From Planctomycetaceae bacterium (lineage in GTDB: Bacteria > Planctomycetota > Planctomycetia > Planctomycetales > Planctomycetaceae), in assembly GCA_028284485.1 (NCBI GenBank), contig JANQRQ010000051.1:56351-120350 (forward strand): a stretch of 64,000 nt of DNA, read 5' to 3'. Position numbers and translations under genes: made by a program. The notes beneath the pieces are model-generated. The model did not search any database. It was given only the letters and a program-made list of their open reading frames with translations, and was not told the origin of the DNA. Below, one piece after another: positions 38,409 through 46,221 of the stretch (the first letter of the stretch is position 1; each line of letters begins with the position of its first letter).

Positions 38409-40379
38409 ATGATTATGAACGTGCGTTTTGCCTTTACGGTCTATCTTGGAATGGGATTATTCACTTGTCTTGCGGCAGGGCAGGATTCGCATCATGACCA
38501 TGCCGGCCATGACCATGGTGGCCATGACCATGGTGGTACAGCAGCGGAAAAACCGGCCATCCCTCCGCCGCGGATCTTTCTGGACAAGAGTCCTCGCATT
38601 GTCTGGTATCAACTTGATCGCCTCGACAATGAACGACTGTTACTGGTTGAGAGGAAGACAGACGATCCGAAATATGTTCCCGTGTATATGGCCATTTTGA
38701 CACGGGCTGGTATGTCGCCGCAGTACCGGGAAGAAGCACTCGAGGGCTTGGTGGAGATCAACAAATCGAATGCCGCCACCGAGTTACTTGCAGCGCTGGA
38801 CACAATTAAACCGGAGAACCGGCAACAACAGCGTACGGCCCGCCAACTGGCGGGGATGTTATTACGCCAGCCGACTGAAATTCTGGCTGGCCAGGAAGCC
38901 GCTTTGAAGGCTGCAACCGAGTCCGAAAATGGGCTCATGCGGTCGATCGGATACGCGGGGGCGATCACCGCCGGCGAAGGGCAGTGGGCTTGGGACCGGG
39001 CACAGGCCAACGAGTCAGCTAAGCTCGATTGGTTATCGGCCGTTTCCTTTATTCCGAAGCCGAATGTACGGTCGGCTCTTCGCGACCACATCGTTGGACT
39101 GATTAGCGGTCAAGAGCCCGATGAAGTTCGTAGCGCAGCTATTGCAGCGATCGCGTCCGTTCCCGCCGAGCAATCTGCGACATTTGATCTCGTCGCGCCG
39201 CTTGTCTCGAAGCCGCCGCTTCGAGACGTGGCTATACGAACATTGTTGAGAATCCCCCAGGGTCAAAGGGATTCCGGAACCAGCCTGAAACTCATCGACG
39301 AATTAGTGAACAATGCCGAGGCGACCCCTGCTGCAGAGCGCACGACCGATCGGTTCATTGATGCGATGCAACTTGCCGACCAACTGATGGCGCGTATTCC
39401 GGTTGACGCGGCACGATCGTATCGGCAGCGGCTGCGAGAGATTACCGTCCGCGTCGTCCGCATTCATACGGTAGAAGAAGAAATGCGATACGACGTTCCC
39501 TACTTCGCCGTCGAGGCGGGGCGTCCCGTCCAGGTGATTCTGCAGAACGACGATCTGATGCCCCACAATCTCGTGGTCGCGATGCCGGACTCGCTTAAGG
39601 AAGTGGCCGACCTGGGATTAGCTGCCGGCCCCGACGGAGGACTTGACGGAAAGCAGTATGTTCCAGACAGCGAAAAAGTTCTTTTCGCAACGCATATGGT
39701 ACAGCCGCATAAGCAGGAACGACTGACCTTCACAGCTCCGACGGAACCAGGGGAATATCCGTATGTTTGCACATTTCCTCGACATTGGATGCGAATGTAC
39801 GGCGTGATGGTGGTCGTCGATGACCTTGACGCTTGGCTAAAGAATCCGATCGAGCCGAAGGACCCGGTCGGAAGCAATCGGCCATTCGTGAAGAGCTGGA
39901 CCGTGGATGATCTGGTCGGCGACTTAGCAACTGGGCTGCGCGGCCGTTCCCCAGAGATTGGCCAACGCATTTTTGCCGAAGCCTCTTGTGCTCAGTGCCA
40001 CAAAGTTGCTGGGCAGGGGGGGACTGTTGGGCCGGAATTGACCGATGTCTTCAAGCGTTGGAAAGGGAAAGGTGACCATACCGCCGTGTTGCGTGAAATT
40101 CTGGATCCCTCTCACCGCATCGATCCCAAATATGCGGTTCACTTGATTATTACGCTCGACGGCAAGACATATTCCGGAATTGTGACAGCCGAAGACAAGA
40201 CCAGCGTGTCCGTTCTGGACAATCCGGAATCTCCACAGCCTAAGGTCATTCCCAAGTCTGACATCGACGAAATGGTGAAAACATCGCGGTCGATGATGCC
40301 CAAGGCGCTGCTTGACCGATTTACACAAGACGAAATCTTTGAGTTGATCGCCTATTTGGAGTCGTCTGCCACCAACTAA
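38409..40379 (+). CDS. Azurin-like cupredoxin fused to cytochrome c heme domain
   Basis: A 656-residue exported protein; ATGs at 38409 and 38415 are both possible, and a TTG at 38394 is also in frame. After the signal comes a His-rich segment (HHDHAGHDHGGHDHGG), probably metal-binding. A HEAT-like helical region follows to about residue 350. An azurin-like cupredoxin has MPHNLVVAM and YVCTFPRHWMRMYGVM; C-x4-H-x3-M matches the azurin type 1 copper site. The C-terminus is a TIGR02603-type heme domain (FAEASCAQCHKVAGQGGTVGPELTDV, EILDPSHRIDPKYAVHLIITLDGKTYSG). It likely passes electrons from the preceding dehydrogenase-like protein. In relatives these modules are often in one polypeptide. Confidence 0.85.
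   Translation: MIMNVRFAFTVYLGMGLFTCLAAGQDSHHDHAGHDHGGHDHGGTAAEKPAIPPPRIFLDKSPRIVWYQLDRLDNERLLLVERKTDDPKYVPVYMAILTRAGMSPQYREEALEGLVEINKSNAATELLAALDTIKPENRQQQRTARQLAGMLLRQPTEILAGQEAALKAATESENGLMRSIGYAGAITAGEGQWAWDRAQANESAKLDWLSAVSFIPKPNVRSALRDHIVGLISGQEPDEVRSAAIAAIASVPAEQSATFDLVAPLVSKPPLRDVAIRTLLRIPQGQRDSGTSLKLIDELVNNAEATPAAERTTDRFIDAMQLADQLMARIPVDAARSYRQRLREITVRVVRIHTVEEEMRYDVPYFAVEAGRPVQVILQNDDLMPHNLVVAMPDSLKEVADLGLAAGPDGGLDGKQYVPDSEKVLFATHMVQPHKQERLTFTAPTEPGEYPYVCTFPRHWMRMYGVMVVVDDLDAWLKNPIEPKDPVGSNRPFVKSWTVDDLVGDLATGLRGRSPEIGQRIFAEASCAQCHKVAGQGGTVGPELTDVFKRWKGKGDHTAVLREILDPSHRIDPKYAVHLIITLDGKTYSGIVTAEDKTSVSVLDNPESPQPKVIPKSDIDEMVKTSRSMMPKALLDRFTQDEIFELIAYLESSATN
38493..38537 (+). repeat. 15-bp tandem repeat, three copies, coding for His-rich segment
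   Basis: Three adjacent 15-base units starting CATGACCATG encode HDHAG, HDHGG and HDHGG just after the signal peptide of the cupredoxin-cytochrome protein. The two last units differ only in the final base. The number of repeats could vary between strains by slippage. Confidence 0.85.
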
Positions 40380-40407
40380 GATCGTTAAGTCGAAAGAGTT
40401 TTATTTC

Positions 40408-41433
40408 ATGAAAGCGATTCGGCTCGAGGAGCCAAAACACTTTGAGCGCGTTGAGATCGACGAACCGGCATCTCCAGGACCGGGGCAAGCTTTGATTCGC
40501 ACCCATCGCATGGGGATTTGCGGTACCGATTACAGCGGCTACCTCGGCAAGATGCCCTTCTTCCGGTATCCCCGGATTCCCGGGCACGAGTTGGGAATCG
40601 AAGTCTTGGAAGTCGGCGAAGGGGTGACCAATGTTGCGCCAGGAGACCGGTGCAGTGTTGAGCCCTACATGAACTGCCGGGAATGCTACGCTTGCCGGAA
40701 AGGTAACGGCAACTGCTGTGAAAACCTGAATGTCATTGGCGTGATGGTCGATGGCGGACTTTGTGAACGGTTTTTGATCCGTGCTGACAAACTTCATCCC
40801 TCAACAGAACTCTCGTACGAGCAGTTGGCACTCGTCGAGACACTGGGCATCGGTTGTCATGCATCGGACCGCGGCGATGCGCAAGAAGGAGACCATGTAT
40901 TAATCATCGGTGCCGGCCCGATTGGGCTGGCGACGTTGGAATTCACACGTTTGACCGGTGCGACGATCACAGTTATGGATATGGTGCCTTCGCGTCTCGA
41001 ATTCTGTCGAGAAACTTATGGAGTTGCCCATACCATCGTATTCAAAGGTGACGGTAGCGAAGTGGAGCAAATGCGTGAAGCGACCGGCGGTGATATGTAC
41101 GCAGTCGTGACCGATGCCACAGGCAACAATCGCAGCATGTCCAATGCCGTGAATTATGTCGCGCACACTGGATCACTCGTGTATGTCGGAATTACGACCG
41201 ACGAGGTCACATTTCCCCACCCGGCATTGCACCGCCGCGAAATGAATATCAAAGGTTCGCGTAACGCCCTGCCGTCCGATTTTCCCAGAATCATCGGGCT
41301 TATTGAAGACGGGACGATCAACACGGCTCCATGGATCACACATCGCACATCGTTTGAGGAAGTGATCGACGAGTTTGAGACGTTCACGCGACCAGAAACA
41401 GGCGTTATCAAGGCCATTGTCGAAGTCACGTAG
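40408..41433 (+). CDS. Zinc-dependent medium-chain sugar dehydrogenase
   Basis: A 341-residue cytoplasmic MDR alcohol dehydrogenase. Catalytic zinc motif GICGTDYSGYLG and PGHELGIEV, structural zinc lobe NCRECYACRKGNGNCC, and Rossmann motif VLIIGAGPIGLATLEF with an acidic residue after MDMVPSR, pointing to NAD. The closest recognisable group is L-sorbitol, L-threonine or L-fucose dehydrogenase-like enzymes. It starts 28 bases after the cupredoxin gene and precedes TIM-barrel, UxaE-like and lactonase genes. A role in oxidising the released sugar to a lactone for the downstream COG3618 lactonase fits well but is inferred. No signal peptide, so it acts after uptake. Confidence 0.85.
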   Translation: MKAIRLEEPKHFERVEIDEPASPGPGQALIRTHRMGICGTDYSGYLGKMPFFRYPRIPGHELGIEVLEVGEGVTNVAPGDRCSVEPYMNCRECYACRKGNGNCCENLNVIGVMVDGGLCERFLIRADKLHPSTELSYEQLALVETLGIGCHASDRGDAQEGDHVLIIGAGPIGLATLEFTRLTGATITVMDMVPSRLEFCRETYGVAHTIVFKGDGSEVEQMREATGGDMYAVVTDATGNNRSMSNAVNYVAHTGSLVYVGITTDEVTFPHPALHRREMNIKGSRNALPSDFPRIIGLIEDGTINTAPWITHRTSFEEVIDEFETFTRPETGVIKAIVEVT

Positions 41434-41496
41434 TTTTGACTCCACGAAATAATTCACAGTTCTCACAGACCAACGATCAAAAGAACCGAAATTCGT

Positions 41497-42315
41497 ATGA
41501 TTCGATCTGCCGTAACCGTAAGCCTTGTCGACGAAGCACGAGGTGGCCCGTTTGTTTTCTGGGATGATTTGAATGCGGCCAGCCGACGCGCCGCCGAACT
41601 TGGCTTCGACGCTATCGAGATATTTGCGCCATCACCTTCAGCCGTAGATGTGGCAGCGACCAAGTCGCTCCTGCAGGAGTTGAAGCTGGAAGTGGCCGCA
41701 GTTGGAACTGGTGCAGGAATGGTCAAACATGGGTTGAGTTTGACCGATCCCAACCCTGAAAAACGGTCAGCCGCCGCAGACTTCATTCGTGAGATCATCG
41801 ATTTTGGCAGCGAGTTTAAGGCTCCCGCAATCATCGGGTCCATGCAAGGGAGATGGGGCGGCGAAATCGATCGACCAAAGGCGTTGGGATGGCTGAGTGA
41901 AGCGCTGAATCGGTTGGGAGAGCATGCCGCATCATGCGGGACGATTTTGATTTATGAGCCTCTCAATCGCTACGAAACCAACCTGATCAATACCGTTGCC
42001 GACGGGGTGTCGCTGTTAAAGGCGCTGTCGACAAGCAATGTCAAACTCCTGGCTGATCTGTTTCACATGAACATCGAAGAGGACAACCTGGCTACCGCGA
42101 TTCGCGACGGCGAGGGCTTCATCGGACATGTTCACTTCGTCGATTCCAACCGCAAAGCGGCGGGGATGGGGCATATGGATTTCGCTCCGATTGCAGCAGC
42201 CTTGAGGGAGACCGGCTACGACGGTTATGCCTCTGCCGAAGCGTTTGCGAAGCCCGATTCAGATACCGCTGCACGGGTGACGATCGAATCCTTCCAGCAG
42301 CATTTTTCCACTTAG
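41497..42315 (+). CDS. Sugar phosphate isomerase/epimerase-like TIM barrel, cytoplasmic
   Basis: A 272-residue AP-endonuclease-2-like TIM barrel without signal peptide. Motifs include LGFDAIEIFAPSP, APAIIGSMQGRWGG, CGTILIYEPLNRYETNLINT, VKLLADLFHMNIEEDN, IGHVHFVDSNRKAAGMGHMDF and GYDGYASAEAF. Glu in EPLNRYE, Asp in ADLFHMN, His in HVHF and the last Glu form the metal site seen in ketose 3-epimerases and hydroxypyruvate isomerase. It sits 63 bases after the sugar dehydrogenase gene in the catabolic operon. The substrate could be a ketose or keto-acid intermediate. Confidence 0.82.
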   Translation: MIRSAVTVSLVDEARGGPFVFWDDLNAASRRAAELGFDAIEIFAPSPSAVDVAATKSLLQELKLEVAAVGTGAGMVKHGLSLTDPNPEKRSAAADFIREIIDFGSEFKAPAIIGSMQGRWGGEIDRPKALGWLSEALNRLGEHAASCGTILIYEPLNRYETNLINTVADGVSLLKALSTSNVKLLADLFHMNIEEDNLATAIRDGEGFIGHVHFVDSNRKAAGMGHMDFAPIAAALRETGYDGYASAEAFAKPDSDTAARVTIESFQQHFST

Positions 42316-42353
42316 AGTTTTACGCCAAACATTTGAAAAAGAAATATTGAGTT

Positions 42354-43637
42354 ATGAGCGACGTTAGTAATTCAAAGTGCGTCACATTGGGTCTTGCGCC
42401 AAGTTTTGGGTTCGGCGATCGAATCGGGCTGGCGACTCCCGGTCATGTCGAGTCGATGAAGCGGTCGGGAAGTGGCATCGAGCCGATCTTCCCACAGCAA
42501 TCGATTCGCGAGATGGCGCGCACGCAGCGGTCGGCAGAACAGGTCATGGATGATGCACTTCGCGGTGCTGAAGCAGCGGGGTGGACCGGACGTATCGGTG
42601 CCGATGCCGATCACTTGAAGACGCCAAACGATGTCGATGTGACGGCTGCTGTTGGATTCACATTCTTCACGATCGACCCATCGGATGATGTCGATCAGCA
42701 TGCCGACGATTACAGCGAATCGGAGCTCCGCGATAAATTTGCGACCGCGCGGGAATTTGCACCATGGTACGACCAGTACCTAAACCAATCGATCAGTCTT
42801 GCGACGGGAACAAAAGTCGAACTGACCGAAGAAGCGTGTATGCGAGCTGCTGTGAAATACGGACCGGCGATTCGAAAGGCATTAAAGCTTGGCGATCATA
42901 TTCGATCGGTCAACGAGGCCGCTGACCGTGATTACGAAATCGAACTGTCTGTCGACGAGACGGAACAGCCGACGACCTTGGCGGAGCACTACATTATCGC
43001 CGATCAGTGCCTGCAAGGTGGCATGAAATTAGTCAGCCTCGCGCCGAGGTTTATCGGCGAGTTGGAAAAAGGCGTCGACTACAAAGGTGACGTCGGTGCA
43101 TTGGAAGCATCACTCAACGAACACGCAGCGATTTCGGAATTGCTGGGACCTTACAAACTTAGCCTGCACTCCGGATCCGATAAAATCTCGATGTATCCGG
43201 CGTTGGCTCGCGCGACGAAAGGGAAATTTCACGTCAAAACAGCTGGCACTAGCTACCTCGAGGCCCTTCGAGTCGTCGCGCGGCATGACGAGCCGCTGTT
43301 TCGTCGCATTATCGACTTTGGCCGCGGTCGATATGAAACGGATAAAGCCACCTATCATGTTTCCGCGACGCTCGAAAACGTTCCAGCCGCCGCCGATTTG
43401 CCGGACTCGACTCAGGTCGAGCAAGTCTATTTGGAACGTTGGGAAGACGTGCCCGAAGGATTAGGTTTTACCGAACCGGGGCGCCAGATTCTGCATTGCA
43501 CATTTGGTTCTGTGCTCACCGATTCGGAACTAGGCCCCGCAGTGAGATCGGTGCTGGAAGCCCATCCCGATACCTATTCCGAAGTCTTGGCCGATCACTT
43601 CAGTAGGCATTTGCAGGCGTTAGCTGCAGGAATGTAG
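42354..43637 (+). CDS. Tagaturonate epimerase (UxaE)-like protein
   Basis: A 427-residue cytoplasmic protein. GLAPSFGFGDRIGLATPGH at the N-terminus and YKLSLHSGSDKISMYPALARATKGKFHVKTAGTSYLEALR in the middle are hallmarks I associate with UxaE (D-tagaturonate 3-epimerase, TM0440-like) proteins; the C-terminus VLEAHPDTYSEVLADHFSRHL also fits. The family interconverts ketouronates. It is slightly shorter than the Thermotoga enzyme as I recall it. It is 38 bases after the TIM-barrel gene and 32 bases before the lactonase. Given the dehydrogenase and lactonase neighbours it may act on another sugar acid. Assignment is from memory, so moderate. Confidence 0.62.
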   Translation: MSDVSNSKCVTLGLAPSFGFGDRIGLATPGHVESMKRSGSGIEPIFPQQSIREMARTQRSAEQVMDDALRGAEAAGWTGRIGADADHLKTPNDVDVTAAVGFTFFTIDPSDDVDQHADDYSESELRDKFATAREFAPWYDQYLNQSISLATGTKVELTEEACMRAAVKYGPAIRKALKLGDHIRSVNEAADRDYEIELSVDETEQPTTLAEHYIIADQCLQGGMKLVSLAPRFIGELEKGVDYKGDVGALEASLNEHAAISELLGPYKLSLHSGSDKISMYPALARATKGKFHVKTAGTSYLEALRVVARHDEPLFRRIIDFGRGRYETDKATYHVSATLENVPAAADLPDSTQVEQVYLERWEDVPEGLGFTEPGRQILHCTFGSVLTDSELGPAVRSVLEAHPDTYSEVLADHFSRHLQALAAGM

Positions 43638-43669
43638 CCAACTTTTGCTCTGATCGATTGAGAGTCAAA

Positions 43670-44518
43670 ATGATCATTGATTCCCACCAACATTTTTGGC
43701 AACTGAGCCAGCCGTTCAATTACAAATGGTTGGACGCGGAGAAGATGGCACCGATTCGGCGTGATTTCCTGCCGAAGCATTTGAAGGTATTGATCGAGAA
43801 GACGGGTGTCGATCGAACCGTTTTCGTGCAGACGCAGCACGATGTTGCCGAGAACCGTTGGGCGTTGGAAATGGCTGCGAACAACGATTTCATCGCAGGA
43901 GTCGTTGGTTGGGTCGATCTAGCCGCCCGCGACTGCGAAGAACAATTATTAGAGTTCAAAGAGCAGCCAAAATTTGTAGGCATTCGCCATATCACTCAAG
44001 ATGAACCGGATGATGATTTTATTGTCCGCCCAAACGTGATGCGTGGGCTAAAGGTTCTACAGCAGCATGGTGTGCCATTCGATTTGCTGTTCTATGTGAA
44101 GCATCTAAAACATGCGGCGAAGTTGGCAAGAGAACTGCCGGAATTGCCAATGGTCATCGATCATTTGGCTAAGCCGCGCATCAAGGAAGGCGTCACAGAA
44201 GACTGGATTGGCAACTTCCGGGCGGCCGCTCGATTTCCCAACGTCTTCTGCAAACTATCCGGCATGGTTACAGAAGCCGATTGGAAAGACTGGTCGCCGG
44301 CCGATTTGAAGCCGTACGTCGAAACGGCGATAGAGGCTTTTGGCCCAAATCGTTGCATGTTTGGGAGCGATTGGCCCGTTTGTGAATTGGCTGGTAGCTA
44401 CGATCAGGTTTATTCCGCACTCGTGGAATGTTTGGGGCCACTGAGTGAAACTGAGTCGGCCGCCATCTTCGGTGGAACGGCCGCTCGTTTTTATAGCATT
44501 GAAGGAGACAACGGATGA
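43670..44518 (+). CDS. COG3618 amidohydrolase, sugar lactonase (fuconolactonase-like)
   Basis: A 282-residue cytoplasmic amidohydrolase-2 protein; ATG 43670 directly begins MIIDSHQHFW (a TTG at 43658 is in frame). IDSHQHFWQL, LPMVIDHLAKPRIKEG, FCKLSGMVTEADW and FGSDWPVCELAGSYDQV are the family motifs; HxH, His and Asp form the metal site. COG3618 includes L-fuconolactonase and L-rhamnono-gamma-lactonase, which hydrolyse aldonolactones in non-phosphorylative deoxyhexose catabolism. It overlaps the next sulfatase by 4 bases (ATGA), directly coupling sugar oxidation to desulfation. The actual sugar is not determined. Confidence 0.85.
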   Translation: MIIDSHQHFWQLSQPFNYKWLDAEKMAPIRRDFLPKHLKVLIEKTGVDRTVFVQTQHDVAENRWALEMAANNDFIAGVVGWVDLAARDCEEQLLEFKEQPKFVGIRHITQDEPDDDFIVRPNVMRGLKVLQQHGVPFDLLFYVKHLKHAAKLARELPELPMVIDHLAKPRIKEGVTEDWIGNFRAAARFPNVFCKLSGMVTEADWKDWSPADLKPYVETAIEAFGPNRCMFGSDWPVCELAGSYDQVYSALVECLGPLSETESAAIFGGTAARFYSIEGDNG

Positions 44519-46125
44519 TTTGCAGAATTTCGACGGCGATGTTGGTGTTAACCTGTATTGTGACCAGCGTCGGCGCTGCCGATCGTCCTAACGTCCTTTT
44601 CATTATGTCGGACGACCATACGACTCAGGCCTTTGGTTGCTATGGGAGTCGGCTGGCCGAACTCAATCCAACACCGACGATTGATCGCCTGGCCAAAGAA
44701 GGAATGCTGTTTGAGAACGCGTTCGTCACGAACTCCATTTGCACGCCGAGCCGCGCTTGCATCCTAACGGGCCAGTATCCGCATACTAACGGTGTTTATG
44801 ATCTCGGTGGTCGAATCGAACCGGCGCGACAATACTTGGCGGCGGCGATGACCAACGCCGGATACCACACGGCAATGGTCGGGAAATGGCATTTGAAAGA
44901 AGAGCCGGCTGCCTTCGATTATTATTCCGTCTTGCCCGGACAGGGTAAGTACTTCGATCCGGTATTTCGGATTCAGGGTGACCAGAAATGGCCCAACAAT
45001 ACCGTGCAATTCACTGGCATGCATTCCAGCGACGCGATTACGGATATCAGTTTGAAATGGCTGCGTGAGGGATGGGATCGCGAAAAGCCGTTCTTCTTGA
45101 TGCACCATTACAAGGCCCCCCACGACTTCTTCGAATATGCACCTCGTTATGAGAGCTATCTCGCCGACGTTGATATCCCTGAACCGGACAACCTTTGGGA
45201 GCAGCCGAACTTCGGTTCGATTGCCACCCGCGGGGCGAATGACGAATTACTACCGTACATCGGTACGTCTATCGGACGGCGGAACCCACGTCGAAACTAC
45301 GCCAAGCATTATAAAGTCGATGAAAATCTATCCGACGATGAGGCGAAACGGGCGGCGTACAACATTTACCTGAAGCACTATCTCCGTTGTGTCAAAGGAG
45401 TCGACGACAATTTGGCTCGCCTGTTTGCCTTCCTGGACGACACAGGCCAAATGGACAACACGGTCATCATTTACACGGGTGACCAAGGTTTTATGTTGGG
45501 CGAGCACGACTACATGGACAAACGCTGGATGTACGAAGAGTCCATGCACATGCCGTTTTTGATTCGGTACCCGAAGTCGATTCCCGCCGGGTCTCGTAGC
45601 GACGCGATTGTCGAGAATGTCGATTACGGGCCAACGATGCTTGATTTCGCCGGGGTTAAGACGCCTGCAGTGATGCAAGGGCGCAGTTTCCGTTCGATTT
45701 GCGAAACAGGACAGGAACCTGACAATTGGAAGCAGGAAGCCTATTACCGTTACTGGATGCATATGGCGCATCACGACAATCCGGGGCACGTCGGGATTCG
45801 AACCAAGGATTTCAAACTGATGTTCTACTATGGATGCACCTATAAAGGTGAGAACCAGACTCCCCCCGGCTGGGAACTTTATGACTTGAGAAATGATCCG
45901 ACTGAGGTGGTGAACCAGTACGACAATCCGGAGTACTCCGATGTCGTTGCCGACCTCAAGGTCCGGTTGGCTGCACTCCGAGAGCGAGTCGGCGACACCG
46001 GATCCGATTACCCTGCGGCAGAAGCAGTGATCCAAGAATTCTGGGAGTTCGATCAGCAAGCACGCGAAAAGTCGGCGGCGATCTCTCAAGAGTATTTGCA
46101 GTCGCGTCCCGCATCGTTGCGATGA
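44515..46125 (+). CDS. Type I sulfatase (N-sulfoglucosamine/iduronate-sulfatase-like branch)
   Basis: A 536-residue exported sulfatase whose ATG overlaps the lactonase stop (ATGA), with AAGGAGA 6 bases upstream. Signal peptide ends near TSVGAAD. RPNVLFIMSDDHTTQAFGCYG, formylglycine site ICTPSRACILTG (C76), MVGKWHLKEEPAAFDYYSVLPGQG, second metal site VIIYTGDQGFMLGEHDYMDKRWMYEESMHMPF. The YYSVLPGQG and DYMDKRWMYEES motifs mark a branch common in planctomycete and Bacteroidetes polysaccharide loci, with members active on fucoidan, heparan or carrageenan. Translational coupling to the lactonase supports a link to the sugar route. Confidence 0.92.
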   Translation: MICRISTAMLVLTCIVTSVGAADRPNVLFIMSDDHTTQAFGCYGSRLAELNPTPTIDRLAKEGMLFENAFVTNSICTPSRACILTGQYPHTNGVYDLGGRIEPARQYLAAAMTNAGYHTAMVGKWHLKEEPAAFDYYSVLPGQGKYFDPVFRIQGDQKWPNNTVQFTGMHSSDAITDISLKWLREGWDREKPFFLMHHYKAPHDFFEYAPRYESYLADVDIPEPDNLWEQPNFGSIATRGANDELLPYIGTSIGRRNPRRNYAKHYKVDENLSDDEAKRAAYNIYLKHYLRCVKGVDDNLARLFAFLDDTGQMDNTVIIYTGDQGFMLGEHDYMDKRWMYEESMHMPFLIRYPKSIPAGSRSDAIVENVDYGPTMLDFAGVKTPAVMQGRSFRSICETGQEPDNWKQEAYYRYWMHMAHHDNPGHVGIRTKDFKLMFYYGCTYKGENQTPPGWELYDLRNDPTEVVNQYDNPEYSDVVADLKVRLAALRERVGDTGSDYPAAEAVIQEFWEFDQQAREKSAAISQEYLQSRPASLR

Positions 46126-46221
46126 TCTGATGACGCAAGCCATTGACGATTCTCAACCGTGATTGGCGTTTTGATTGGGAACGATAAGCCAAGATTGTCA
46201 GCTTTGATTGGAGGCGAGCCT

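Noticed and set aside
45328..46143. 271-codon minus-strand frame
   Set aside because: Antisense to the sulfatase at 44515-46125; its sequence shows no domain.
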